Origin: Spirochaetales bacterium
Lineage (GTDB): Bacteria > Spirochaetota > Spirochaetia > DAHUYW01
DNA length: 64,000 nucleotides
Reading direction: 5' to 3'
NCBI GenBank assembly: GCA_027306915.1
Contig: DAHUYW010000010.1
Coordinates: forward strand, 53,154 to 117,153
A model generated the notes under the pieces. It saw only the letters and a list, made by a program, of their open reading frames with translations, searched no databases and was not told where the DNA came from. The position numbers were made by a program, and so were the translations under genes. Shown piece by piece: positions 7,681-15,836 of the stretch. The number at the start of each line of letters is the position of its first letter. The first letter of the stretch is position 1.

Positions 7681-8742
7681 TCAGGCATGCTCTCCCCTGT
7701 GCTCCGTCTTCACAATGATTTTCGAGAAGAGTCTCGACGAGAATATCGCGCCGGTCATCGCCGTGAGGTAGTTGTAGAAGAAGCGCCACAACACGACTGC
7801 AATGCCCAGGAGGTAGTAGGGCACGAGCCCCGCGAAAAGCAGGATAAAGAGAGCCTCGCCAAGGCCGGCCGCGCCGGGCGTCGGAAGCACGGGAAGCAGA
7901 AACAGGAGAAGGGCGCCGATCGCGATCCCCGTGGCGAAGGGGAGGTCAACCCCCAGCCCAAGGAAGATCACCCAGAGGGTGACGACCTCAACACAGTACA
8001 TGATGCCGATCGCGACCGTCCCGAGGGCGAACGAGAGGAAATGGCCCCGGAAGTAGGCCTGGAAGCTCTTCCGCGCAAGGTAGGCCTCATGGATGATCTG
8101 ATGGCGCAGGCGCCCCTTGTTCTTGATGAGATGAAAGCGCCCGAAAAGGTCGCTGATCGCCGTGATGATCCTGACCATGACCCGCGGCTTCGACAGGCCC
8201 ACGATGATGAGCGCGATGAAGACCACCTGCAGGATGCCGGTCACCAGAAAGAGGGTGTTCAGGGCGGTCACCTTGGTGATGTGGTTGTGAAAGAAGATGA
8301 AGCCGGCGGCGGCTCCCGCGAGCACCCAGCCGGAGATGATGATGAGCTTCACCATCACGATCGAGGAGCCCTTGCCCGGAGGCACCCCTTCCTTCTGGAG
8401 GTAGTAGATGACAAAGGGCTGGCCGCCGAAGCTGAAGGGTGTTATGAGGTTGAAAAAGATGCGGTAGGCCGCAGCCTTGAACGAGGCACCGATGCTCAGG
8501 TGGGCGTCGGTGCCGCGGGTGTACAGGATGAAGCTCACCGCGTCCATGGAGAATGCGACCGCCCAAATCCCGAGCAGCACAAGCATGTAGCCGAGATCGA
8601 ACTGCCTGAGGGCTGTGATCGTCTGCCTGTTGACCGTGAAATACAGGACAAGGCCGATGGTGAGCGCGCTCAAGCCAACGAAGATGATGATCCGGACTAC
8701 TTGGGGTGATATCTTGTGCTTCTTGGTGGAGTCAGATTTCAT
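7681..8742 (-). CDS. Flippase-like (lysylphosphatidylglycerol synthase transmembrane / UPF0104) membrane protein
   Basis: The 353-residue product has about eight hydrophobic segments and the UPF0104 features: an early span IIFVGLSALTIGLVLYFTVN, the conserved ITPFSFGGQPFVIYYLQKEG block and the late LPTPGAAGLGEALFILLF block. These proteins resemble the flippase half of MprF. The ATG at 8742 is chosen because GAGGGGG lies 8 bases upstream; a TTG at 8772 would overlap the glyA stop. It lies between glyA and a lipid-type glycosyltransferase, so translocation of the glycolipid made by that enzyme is a reasonable inference. Confidence 0.87.
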   Translation of the reverse strand: MKSDSTKKHKISPQVVRIIIFVGLSALTIGLVLYFTVNRQTITALRQFDLGYMLVLLGIWAVAFSMDAVSFILYTRGTDAHLSIGASFKAAAYRIFFNLITPFSFGGQPFVIYYLQKEGVPPGKGSSIVMVKLIIISGWVLAGAAAGFIFFHNHITKVTALNTLFLVTGILQVVFIALIIVGLSKPRVMVRIITAISDLFGRFHLIKNKGRLRHQIIHEAYLARKSFQAYFRGHFLSFALGTVAIGIMYCVEVVTLWVIFLGLGVDLPFATGIAIGALLLFLLPVLPTPGAAGLGEALFILLFAGLVPYYLLGIAVVLWRFFYNYLTAMTGAIFSSRLFSKIIVKTEHRGEHA

Positions 8743-8768
8743 GGATGCGTCCCCCTCGGTGTGCACGG

Positions 8769-10271
8769 TCAACTGAAGGCATGGCGAAGAAAGGCAAGAT
8801 CAAGCTCCGGGTAGACCGGAAAGCGGTCAAGCAGTCGCCCGACCGCGCTCCTCGCTTCTTCGCGGGCCTGCGGCCGAAGCCGAAACTTTGCCTTGCTCAC
8901 TTGCCCCCCCTTTTCTACTTCGGCAGGGTGCGTCTCTTTCACGACCAGAGCGATGATCCGGCCGATCTCGCGCATCTCATCGGTTCCCATCCCAAGAGTC
9001 GTTACCGCGGGAGTGCCGATTCGGAGCCCGCTCGTATACCAGGGACCGTTCGGGTCGAAGGGAAGGGAGTTGCGATTGAGAGTCACCCCGCAGTCGCGGA
9101 GGGCGCTCTCCGCCTGCCTTCCGGTAAGGCCGAGCTTTGCGACATCGATGAGAAAAAGATGGTTGTCGGTCCCGCCGGTGGTTACCGTGAGCCCCTGCTC
9201 CCGGCAGGCCTCTGCGAGCGAGCGAGCGTTTTCCACGACCTGCCGCGCGTAGGTCGCAAAATCCGGACGCAGGGCTTCCGTGAGGGCGACCGCCTTCGCT
9301 GCCATGACGTGAGGAAGCGGACCTCCGATCACCATGGGGCATCCCTTGTCGACCGCTTCCGCGAACTCGTTCGTACAGAGGACGAGCCCGCCGCGCGGGC
9401 CCCGCAGCGTCTTGTGGGTCGTGGTCGTAACGACCTGCGCCCACCGCACGGGGTTGTGCTCGTCTTTGAAGACCCCCCCCGCCACCAGCCCCGCAAAATG
9501 GGCCATATCCACCATAAAAACCGCTCCCGCACGGTCGGCGATCTGGCGCATCCGGCGGAAGTCGATATGGCGCGGATAGGCGCTGTAGCCTGCAAGGAGG
9601 ATGAGAGGCGAAAGCTCAAGCGCCTGCCGCTCGATCGCGTCGTAGTCGAGGAGCATGGTCTTTGGATCGACACCGTAGGAATAGGCATCGAACATCTGAG
9701 CCGAGACATTGTGCCGATAGCCATGAGTCAAGTGACCGCCCGAATAGTAGTCGAGGCCGAGGAGGCGCTGGTTTCCGAGCCGGTGCCTGAGCGCGCTCCA
9801 CTGCTCCTGCGTGAGCTTCGAAGGATTGGTTTCACCCAACTCCTTAAGGCTCGGCGTCTCCACCTTCGTGGAGAGGATTGCCCAGTAGGCGATGAGATTG
9901 GCGTCTGCTCCGCTGTGCGGCTGGACGTAGGCGTGCTCGGCACCGAAGAGTCGGCACGCGGCCTCGACGGCGAAGCTCTCAACGGCGTCGACGTTGTCGC
10001 ACCCGGCGTAGAAGCGGTGCCCTGGATATCCCTCCGAGTACTTGTCGGTGAGAAGATTTGCCATGGCGGCCTGGCAGGACAGACTCGAGTAGTTCTCGCT
10101 GGCAATCAGCTTGAGGCTGTGCCGCTGGTCGTCCAGCTCCTGGACGATGGCCCTGGATATCTCGGGGGCCACCTCGGCGACCTTGGTGAGATTTGCCAGG
10201 TAGCTCAAAAAACCTGGCTCGGGATTTCCTTTCGCCTGCGCGAGATAGTCAAGAATCGGGTTCGCACTCAC
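8769..10271 (-). CDS. glyA: Serine hydroxymethyltransferase
   Basis: The 500-residue product interconverts serine and glycine, charging tetrahydrofolate with a one-carbon unit. The substrate-site block SLKLIASENYSS is near residue 52, YPGHRFYAGC near 83 and the PLP-binding lysine is K287 in TTTTHKTLRGPRGG. It is about 80 residues longer than the E. coli enzyme; much of the excess is an insertion near residues 135-175, a long form also known in spirochaetes and chlamydiae. The GTG start at 10271 has GGGAGGAG 5-13 bases upstream. A ZTP riboswitch and a promoter lie in its leader, so expression should rise when ZTP signals folate shortage. Confidence 0.97.
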   Translation of the reverse strand: MSANPILDYLAQAKGNPEPGFLSYLANLTKVAEVAPEISRAIVQELDDQRHSLKLIASENYSSLSCQAAMANLLTDKYSEGYPGHRFYAGCDNVDAVESFAVEAACRLFGAEHAYVQPHSGADANLIAYWAILSTKVETPSLKELGETNPSKLTQEQWSALRHRLGNQRLLGLDYYSGGHLTHGYRHNVSAQMFDAYSYGVDPKTMLLDYDAIERQALELSPLILLAGYSAYPRHIDFRRMRQIADRAGAVFMVDMAHFAGLVAGGVFKDEHNPVRWAQVVTTTTHKTLRGPRGGLVLCTNEFAEAVDKGCPMVIGGPLPHVMAAKAVALTEALRPDFATYARQVVENARSLAEACREQGLTVTTGGTDNHLFLIDVAKLGLTGRQAESALRDCGVTLNRNSLPFDPNGPWYTSGLRIGTPAVTTLGMGTDEMREIGRIIALVVKETHPAEVEKGGQVSKAKFRLRPQAREEARSAVGRLLDRFPVYPELDLAFLRHAFS

Positions 10272-10275
10272 GGAT

Positions 10276-10284
10276 AGCTCCTCC
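10276..10284 (-). promoter_or_regulatory. Ribosome-binding site of glyA
   Basis: GGGAGGAGC on the minus strand lies just before the GTG at 10271 and decides this start. It sits downstream of the ZTP aptamer, so it is the likely expression platform. Confidence 0.6.
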
Positions 10285-10297
10285 CATTTGCATGTTC

Positions 10298-10373
10298 CGG
10301 CTCCCCAGGCGTACGAGAGCCCTGCTTACTCCCCGATGGTGCTCCATCTTCCCACGCCAGTCGCATCGAGAAA
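10298..10373 (-). ncRNA. ZTP (pfl) riboswitch in the glyA leader
   Basis: The minus-strand leader contains, in order, the conserved pieces of the pfl/ZTP aptamer: CGACTGGCG (about 10355-10363), a hairpin GATGG-AGCA-CCATC (10335-10348) followed directly by GGGGAG, and the second domain with ACGCCTGGG (about 10303-10312), whose CGCC can form the pseudoknot with GGCG. ZTP riboswitches are known to precede glyA, folD and purine genes and to switch expression on when the purine intermediate ZTP builds up under folate stress. The aptamer is followed by the glyA ribosome-binding site, pointing to translational control. The match is by eye but all invariant blocks are present. Confidence 0.88.
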
Positions 10374-10430
10374 TCAATGGGGAGGCGCCGCGACAATCGA
10401 GGACCTGCCCCACTCTATCCCGTTTTGCCC

Positions 10431-10459
10431 ATTCTACCGTTCGCCTCCGCGGATTGCAA
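10431..10459 (-). promoter_or_regulatory. Promoter of the glyA operon
   Basis: On the minus strand TTGCAA (10454-10459), a 17-base spacer and TAGAAT (10431-10436) form a good sigma70-type promoter. Transcription from about 10424 gives a leader of roughly 150 bases that contains the whole ZTP riboswitch. Confidence 0.65.
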
Positions 10460-10541
10460 GGGTAATGGCGAACGGTCGTTCGCGCGCCTTCGCAGGGCTC
10501 ACGCGCAGGCCGGGGGGAACCTGGACGCGCGCTGGTTACCC

Positions 10542-11639
10542 TTAGAGACGACTCGATCGCCGGCCGAGGAGCTGCACGCGGGGGATGAAGAGGTGAAGCT
10601 CCTCCTCAAGCGGCTCGATTAGCGACCCAAGCGCGGCCTGGAGAGGCTCCGATTCGATATTCTCTTTGAGGAGCGAAAAAAGCTCATCGCCGGATCGCGA
10701 GCAGGCTGCGACGTCAGCCTCAAGAAGCGAAAGCAGGCGCTCGAGCGAGCCCGTTTCGGCCTCGTCCGAGAGCACCGCGAGCGCAAGCCCCTCTCGGATC
10801 GCCCGGACCGCTGCCCACGCGCGGGTGAGGAGAAGCTCAAGTCGGTCGGCGGCCTCCCGTCCTTCCCTGCCGGGAACACCTCTCAGGGCCGACCCTGCGA
10901 CGGGAGCCGGCGCCCGGTCCGCCACCCAATCGAGGGCGAGCTCGATCGGCCGGCGAAGCAGGGGCGAGCCCCGGGGAGCCTGGAAAGAGAAAAGGACGGA
11001 GGCAGCCGCGCGCTGCCTTTCGGAGGAGTCCGGCTCGGCCCTACCGTCGCAGAGAAACAGGGCGTCGGCGCGCGGAGGGAGCGCTTGCGGCTCTCCGGCC
11101 ATCCCTTGCGGCCCGCTCGCGAAGAGGGGTCGCGCCCGCACCCCGCGCTCGGCAAGCTCCCCCACCCACCCCTCCATTGACGGGCCGAGGAGCGCAGCCG
11201 GCGCGAAGGCGACGGTGCGCGAGCCCGGCAGCAGCTCGAGCATATCTTCCACAAGATCGCGATAGAGCTTTGCCCCCCCCGCCGACGCAATGTTGAGCGC
11301 GAGGCCGGTCTCTCCGCGGCGAAAAAGGTGACGGTAGCCGGACCGGCGATAGATGAACTCCAGGGAGTCGGGGGCCGGGGCGACAGGGATGAGCTCGAGG
11401 CTCGCGGCGGCAACCTGCCGTGCGATTGCGGCCACGACCTCCTCGGGACAGGCGTGGCCTGCTCTGAATCGCACATCGAGCGACCAAGGGAAAGTGGACC
11501 CCCAGTCAACCGCCACCCTCCCGTAGCCGCAATCGGCCACGAGCTTCACGATCTCGACGAGCCTCCCGGGGGTTGGGGGAAGGACGGCAAGATCCAGATA
11601 GATGCCCGGAGCCTCTCGGGAACCAGGTTCTTCAGCCAT
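10542..11639 (-). CDS. Uncharacterised TIM-barrel-like protein
   Basis: The 365-residue product from the ATG at 11639 begins with a barrel-like half: GIYLDLAVLPPTPGRLVEIV, then ADCGYGRVAVDWGSTFPWSL and AIARQVAAASLELIPVAPAP. This alternation of strand and helix resembles the start of the catalytic barrel of GH20-type glycosidases, but the usual catalytic Asp-Glu pair is not evident. The C-terminal third is helical and charged (DRLELLLTRAWAAVRAIREG, GSLERLLSLLEADVAACSRS). It is transcribed divergently from the DUF1015 gene. I do not assign a function; an inactive glycosidase-like or sugar-binding barrel is one possibility. Confidence 0.7.
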   Translation of the reverse strand: MAEEPGSREAPGIYLDLAVLPPTPGRLVEIVKLVADCGYGRVAVDWGSTFPWSLDVRFRAGHACPEEVVAAIARQVAAASLELIPVAPAPDSLEFIYRRSGYRHLFRRGETGLALNIASAGGAKLYRDLVEDMLELLPGSRTVAFAPAALLGPSMEGWVGELAERGVRARPLFASGPQGMAGEPQALPPRADALFLCDGRAEPDSSERQRAAASVLFSFQAPRGSPLLRRPIELALDWVADRAPAPVAGSALRGVPGREGREAADRLELLLTRAWAAVRAIREGLALAVLSDEAETGSLERLLSLLEADVAACSRSGDELFSLLKENIESEPLQAALGSLIEPLEEELHLFIPRVQLLGRRSSRL

Positions 11640-11703
11640 GGGACCCACGCTATCTCGGCTCCGGCCTCCATGCAAGAGGGCTTGCTCGAGCCTGTGCACG
11701 GCC

Positions 11704-11732
11704 TTGCCACGCCCGGACCGGGCCGCTATGCT
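11704..11732 (+). promoter_or_regulatory. Promoter of the DUF1015 gene
   Basis: TTGCCA (11704-11709), a 17-base spacer and TATGCT (11727-11732) precede the GTG at 11752 by about 20 bases. An in-frame ATG at 11728 lies inside the -10 box and so cannot be the start of a transcript made here. Confidence 0.55.
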
Positions 11733-11751
11733 GCCGAAAAGGGAGAACACT

Positions 11752-13083
11752 GTGCCCACGAAGGCTGATCTCGACAAACGATTCCTCGCCCTTGGCATGA
11801 CTGTCCCGCGCATAGTGCTTCCCGCACCGGCGGTCGATCCGACCCGCTGGGCCGTCATCGCGTGCGATCAGTTCACCTCCGAGCCCGAGTACTGGAAGCG
11901 GGTAGAAGGGATTGTGCGGGAGGCACCATCGACCCTTTCGCTCATCCTGCCCGAAATCTGCCTCGGCACCGCAGACGAGAAGGGAAGGATCGCAGCAATC
12001 GCGCCCGCGATGAAGAGTTACCTCGAGCGCGCTCTTCTCGTCGAGGCGGGGCCTCTCCTCGTGCTCGTAAAACGCTCGACTCCCTCCGTCTCCTGCCGTT
12101 GGGGGCTCATGGCGGCGCTCGATCTCGAGCGCTACGATTTCCGCGCCGGCTCGCGCAGCCTTATTCGAGCAACCGAAGGAACAATCGTCGACCGCCTTCC
12201 ACCCCGCGAGGCAATCCGGCGCGAAGCACCCTTTGAGCTTCCTCACATCATGGTGCTCTACGACGATCCGCAACATAGCGTGCTCTCTCCCCTGCTCCAG
12301 ACGGAAGGCTCGCTCGAGCGGCTCTACGATTTCGACCTCATGACTGACGCAGGCCATCTCACCGGCTACCGCGTGGATGCCCTCGAACACCTTGAGGCGG
12401 TCGCCGATGCTTTCGAGCGGCTCGCCGATCGCACGGCCTTTCGCACGCGCTACGCAAGCGCCGATCCGCTTCTCTTCGCCGTGGGCGACGGGAATCACTC
12501 CCTCGCGGCCGCAAAGGTGCTCTGGGAAAAGACGAAGCGATTGGAGGGTCTCTCGGGGGAAGAGCTCCATCCGGCGCGCTTCGCCCTCGTGGAGCTCGTG
12601 AACCTCCACGATCCTGGGCTTACCTTTCACCCGATCCACCGGATTCTTTTCGGCCGGGGCGAGCAGCTGCTCCACTCGCTTGCGGCGGAGCGCGAGGTGA
12701 GGATCATCCCTTGCGGCGACCGGGCGACTATGCGCTCGGCGATATCGTCAGCGAGCCACCGGCTGGGTTACGTCGGGCCCGACGGATGCGGAACCATCTC
12801 GTGGGAGCATCCGCGCCGCTCCCTCGCGGCCGCCACTGTCCAGGAGCACCTTGACCGCTTTCTCGGAGCTCACCCAGAGGCACGGATCGACTATATCCAC
12901 GGGGAGGAGACGGTCGAGCGGCTCGCTCAGGCGCCGGGCAACCTCGGGCTCCTTCTGCCACCGATCGAGAAATCGGACTTCTTCGCGACGGTGATTCGCG
13001 ACGGGGCCTTTCCGCGCAAGACTTTCTCGATGGGGGAGGCTCTGGAGAAGCGCTTCTACTTCGAGCTCCGCGGCATCCGATAG
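11752..13083 (+). CDS. DUF1015 family protein
   Basis: The 443-residue product matches the DUF1015 family across its length. Visible blocks are PRIVLPAPAVDPTRWAVIAC near the N-terminus, the central DPLLFAVGDGNHSLAAAKVLW, and the late stretch IDYIHGEETVERLA ending in LLPPIEKSDFF. The family occurs in many anaerobes and spirochaetes and is often near serine or one-carbon genes, but its biochemical role is not established. GTG at 11752 is chosen because GGGAG lies 6 bases upstream and the promoter overlaps the alternative ATG. Divergent from the barrel-like gene with about 110 bases between. Confidence 0.9.
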   Translation: MPTKADLDKRFLALGMTVPRIVLPAPAVDPTRWAVIACDQFTSEPEYWKRVEGIVREAPSTLSLILPEICLGTADEKGRIAAIAPAMKSYLERALLVEAGPLLVLVKRSTPSVSCRWGLMAALDLERYDFRAGSRSLIRATEGTIVDRLPPREAIRREAPFELPHIMVLYDDPQHSVLSPLLQTEGSLERLYDFDLMTDAGHLTGYRVDALEHLEAVADAFERLADRTAFRTRYASADPLLFAVGDGNHSLAAAKVLWEKTKRLEGLSGEELHPARFALVELVNLHDPGLTFHPIHRILFGRGEQLLHSLAAEREVRIIPCGDRATMRSAISSASHRLGYVGPDGCGTISWEHPRRSLAAATVQEHLDRFLGAHPEARIDYIHGEETVERLAQAPGNLGLLLPPIEKSDFFATVIRDGAFPRKTFSMGEALEKRFYFELRGIR

Positions 13084-13099
13084 GACGGTAGAGTCCGCG

Positions 13100-13666
13100 C
13101 TATCGAAGGAGGGCCGGCGGGACCTCGCAGGCACCCTGCCTGAGGATACGGTAGGGCCGCTGCGTGATGTCGAGGAGCGTCGAGGGCTCGCGCCCGACGA
13201 TATCGCCGCCGTCGACGATGAGGTCGACGCTATTCTCGAACTCGCGGACTATCTCCAGGATGGCGCCAAGGGCAGGCATGCCGCTTCGATTTACGCTCGT
13301 CGAGTAGAGGGGAGCACCTACCCTGGCGATGAGACCTCGGAGGGATTGATCCGAAGGAACGCGGACAGCAACGGTACCTCCGGAGCGCCCCGGAATCACC
13401 ACGGTGAGCGGTCCGGGCCAGAGAGCCGCCACCCTTCGGTCCAGCTTCGTGTCGCTCAAGCGCTCGATCGCCGCCTCGCTCTCAATGAGCATGAGAAAGG
13501 GATTTACCTCTCCCCGGCCCTTTGCTGTGCGGATCCGCTGCTCGGTGTCGGGCGCCCGTCCCACGATGCCGTAGATCGTGTCACACGGCATTATGGCGAT
13601 CCCGCCCGCCGACAGGATCTCGGCAAGGAGATCCTCCTTGCGGCGATCAGCGCTGCTGATAACCAT
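13100..13666 (-). CDS. YrdC/Sua5-type L-threonylcarbamoyladenylate synthase
   Basis: The 188-residue product is a single YrdC domain without the extra Sua5 C-terminal domain. Motifs include GGIAIMPCDTIYGIVGRAPD, KGRGEVNPFLMLI, LWPGPLTVVIP, VAVRVPSD, PLYSTSVNRSGMPA and DGGDIVGREPSTLLDI. YrdC proteins make threonylcarbamoyl-AMP from threonine, bicarbonate and ATP for the t6A37 tRNA modification. The KR..N ATP-binding signature appears here as KGRGEVNP, slightly divergent, so it could be a paralogue rather than the essential TsaC. Its start overlaps the preceding gene by 20 bases. Confidence 0.9.
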   Translation of the reverse strand: MVISSADRRKEDLLAEILSAGGIAIMPCDTIYGIVGRAPDTEQRIRTAKGRGEVNPFLMLIESEAAIERLSDTKLDRRVAALWPGPLTVVIPGRSGGTVAVRVPSDQSLRGLIARVGAPLYSTSVNRSGMPALGAILEIVREFENSVDLIVDGGDIVGREPSTLLDITQRPYRILRQGACEVPPALLR

Positions 13667-14090
13667 CTCTATTCCTGAAGAGAAATCCAGTCAGAAGGTA
13701 GCAGAGAAGAGCGCTCCCCACTCCCAACAACCGGAAAAGCCTGTCGGAAGGGTACACGTGACGCCGTTCGACCACCAGGCTGCCCACGGCGTAGAGGTTC
13801 TCCGCAGGGGCGTAGCCCTCGACATGGACGGGTAGAGCGTTTGACGGATAGTATCCCAGCTGCCGTGCCTCGAGACGAATTGTCCCAGGGTCGCTCTGCA
13901 ACGAGACGAGCTCGCTTCCGAGGTGTGAGTTCAGCGATTCAAGGCTCGCGAGATTTCTCTCGAGATCGGCCTTGTAGCGAAGAAGGTCCTGAGTCGCGAC
14001 AATCCCGGTCCTTCCGAAAAAGAGCGTCGCGAGACAATAGACAAAGAATCCGAGGTAGAGCGACAGAAAGATGCGATGGCTTCGCCTCAT
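13647..14090 (-). CDS. FtsB/DivIC-like septum formation initiator protein
   Basis: This 147-residue membrane protein has one N-terminal span (IFLSLYLGFFVYCLATLFFG), then a coiled-coil-like stretch (DLLRYKADLERNLASLESLN) and the small domain with DPGTIRLEARQLGYYPSN that typifies FtsB/DivIC proteins. A second hydrophobic segment near the C-terminus (LFRLLGVGSALLCYLLTGFL) is unusual for the family. These proteins bridge FtsQ and FtsL/FtsW at the division site. It overlaps the yrdC-type gene by 20 bases, so the two are co-translated. Confidence 0.82.
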   Translation of the reverse strand: MRRSHRIFLSLYLGFFVYCLATLFFGRTGIVATQDLLRYKADLERNLASLESLNSHLGSELVSLQSDPGTIRLEARQLGYYPSNALPVHVEGYAPAENLYAVGSLVVERRHVYPSDRLFRLLGVGSALLCYLLTGFLFRNRDGYQQR

Positions 14091-14172
14091 ACTAGATTTT
14101 ACGGAAGGTCCGAGACGATTCTTTACCCCGCGGAAGCTTGCACGTAGCTTCGGGCGAGCCGGTTGCGCACTT

Positions 14173-14198
14173 CCCTTGCTTCACCCTACCGGCGCTTG
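14173..14198 (-). repeat. Partial copy of the 48-bp intergenic repeat (locus A)
   Basis: Twenty-six bases on the minus strand, starting CAAGCGCCGGTAGGGTGAAG, match the first half of the repeat described at 14217-14264; similarity then fades. An 18-base spacer separates it from the complete copy, the same length as at the second locus near 49.4 kb. Confidence 0.85.
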
Positions 14199-14216
14199 AT
14201 CTGAGTCTTCGAAGAA

Positions 14217-14264
14217 CAAGCACACCGGCACCGCTGCCCTCCTGCTTCACCCTACCGGCGCTTG
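14217..14264 (-). repeat. Complete copy of the 48-bp intergenic repeat (locus A)
   Basis: Read on the minus strand it begins CAAGCGCCGGTAGGG and ends CCGGTGTGCTTG, so its ends are near-perfect inverted repeats and it could fold into a hairpin. It differs at only a few positions from the two copies at 49389-49436 and 49455-49502. Its outer end completes the TTGACA box of the promoter of the 14375 gene. Confidence 0.9.
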
Positions 14265-14290
14265 ACAACAGGGTGTCGGTCAGATAACAT
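14262..14290 (+). promoter_or_regulatory. Promoter of the acidic-protein operon, overlapping the repeat
   Basis: TTGACA (14262-14267), a 17-base spacer and TAACAT (14285-14290). The first three bases of the -35 box are the last three of the repeat. The start codon at 14375 is about 78 bases beyond the expected transcript start. Confidence 0.65.
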
Positions 14291-14374
14291 TTTTCTCGTT
14301 ATTAGGTCAACACTTAGTCCGTAATTGCCGAGAATCTGAGGGGTCTGGGTGTACTGCACTCCCGGAGCGTAGGG

Positions 14375-15835
14375 ATGGCCGTTCAAAGACAGCAAGAAGT
14401 CGATAAGAAGTTGCAAACCACCTCGCAGCGAGTCGCTTCGGCAATCAGTCCGGAGGAATCCGAGCTCGAACAATACGGAGTGTGGGTAAAAGAGGGCCCG
14501 GAGGACATAGTAGGGGTCGACGAAGAGATCGGCGGTGAGGGCACCGAGGAAAGCGCTCTGACCCCGGAAGAAGAGGAGCTTCTCGGAACACTCGAAGAGG
14601 CCACCGTCGAAGAGCCCCGTTCGACTCCGAAGACCGAGGACGAGGAGCTCGAGCTGGAGAATCTGGACGAAGATTTCTCCTTTGATCTCGAAGAGGAACA
14701 CCTTGAGCTCGACGAGCTTCCCGATCTCGGCGAGCCGGTCGAAGAAGCGCTGACGATCGAGAGCCCTTCAAAGGGGTCGATTCCCTCAAGCCGTCTGACG
14801 ACCAACCATACATCCCAAGAGAACGCGGACCTCGAACCAATTGACGACGTAAGCGCATTCGAGGCCGACCTTGCTGATTCGAGTGAAGAGGGAGAATCCA
14901 TGCGCATTCCAGAAGGGTCGCACCCGATACTTCAGAAGATCGAAGAGGATCTCCTCTCGATCAAGGAAGAGCTCGCGGCTCTCAAGAACGAGATCTACAG
15001 CCTGCGGGGGACCGCCTCTCCCACCCGACCCGAAGAAAAACCAAAAGAGGGTGAGGTCGGATTCTTTGCCGAAGACGAAGACGAAACCATTGCGCTCACC
15101 GGGGACGAGCTCGACAACATCCTCAACACGGCCGACATCACCGAGGAGACCGGGGAGCCAACGGCCATTCCCGAGGAGACCGAGCTGATCGTCGAAGAGG
15201 CGGCCGCGCAGCCCGACCGCCTGATCGACAAGGACAACATCCTGGAGCTCGAAGAAGAGGCCCCAGCTCCGACCAGGGTGGCGTCGGTGGCGATCGAAGA
15301 AGAGGTGCCGATCGAGCTTCCCGAAGAGGAGATTGTCCTCGAAGACCTTTCCGGGCCGGAGGCCGAAGAGCCGGAGCCGATAAGCGAGGAGGAGATAAAC
15401 TCCTTCGACGAGATCCAGATCGACCTTCCGGAAAGCGAGGAAGAGGCGGGGATCGAAGAGCTTCCGGAGATTACGCTCGAGGAAGAGGAGCTGCCGGCCG
15501 AAGAGGTGGAGCTTGGAAACGAGTTCGACCTCTCCACAAGCGAGAAAGAGGCGTTGCGGAGCGAGACGTTCGAACTTCACGATGAGGAGCTCCTTGAGCC
15601 CGCGGTAGTCACGCCGGCTGTGAAGTCCACGATTCCTCGTGCTCCGACGACCTCAGCGACCGCGGCCGTCGACGAAGAGATCCCCGACGACCTTAAGACC
15701 GAAATCAAATCCATTCTGAAATACATGGATCAGCTTCTCGAGGCGCTTCCCGAAGACAAGATCGAGGAGTTCGCCCGCTCCGAGTACTTTGAGGTCTACA
15801 AGAAGCTCTTTGACGAGCTGGGGCTGACAACCTAA
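14375..15835 (+). CDS. Very acidic, largely disordered protein
   Basis: The 486-residue product is dominated by Glu, Asp, Leu and Pro in runs such as LTPEEEELLGTLEEATVEEP and PEEEIVLEDLSGPEAEEPEP. Two short parts look folded: a helix around residues 185-215 (HPILQKIEEDLLSIKEELAA) with coiled-coil character, and the last 50 residues (DDLKTEIKSILKYMDQLLEA, then EEFARSEYFEVYKKLFDELG). There is no signal peptide or membrane span. A conserved C-terminal segment on a long acidic arm suggests a scaffold or adaptor. It is first in an operon with a GAF-like gene 1 base after its stop and a MptE-like gene. I do not know a function. Confidence 0.8.
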   Translation: MAVQRQQEVDKKLQTTSQRVASAISPEESELEQYGVWVKEGPEDIVGVDEEIGGEGTEESALTPEEEELLGTLEEATVEEPRSTPKTEDEELELENLDEDFSFDLEEEHLELDELPDLGEPVEEALTIESPSKGSIPSSRLTTNHTSQENADLEPIDDVSAFEADLADSSEEGESMRIPEGSHPILQKIEEDLLSIKEELAALKNEIYSLRGTASPTRPEEKPKEGEVGFFAEDEDETIALTGDELDNILNTADITEETGEPTAIPEETELIVEEAAAQPDRLIDKDNILELEEEAPAPTRVASVAIEEEVPIELPEEEIVLEDLSGPEAEEPEPISEEEINSFDEIQIDLPESEEEAGIEELPEITLEEEELPAEEVELGNEFDLSTSEKEALRSETFELHDEELLEPAVVTPAVKSTIPRAPTTSATAAVDEEIPDDLKTEIKSILKYMDQLLEALPEDKIEEFARSEYFEVYKKLFDELGLTT

Positions 15836-15836
15836 G

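Noticed and set aside
7018..8709. Plus-strand open frame of 563 codons
   Set aside because: Antisense to the glycosyltransferase and flippase genes, which have clear family motifs; the frame product is charged low-complexity sequence.
14217..14264. CRISPR-type array formed by the 48-bp repeats
   Set aside because: The 18-bp spacers are similar to one another rather than unique, and the unit number is only two per site.
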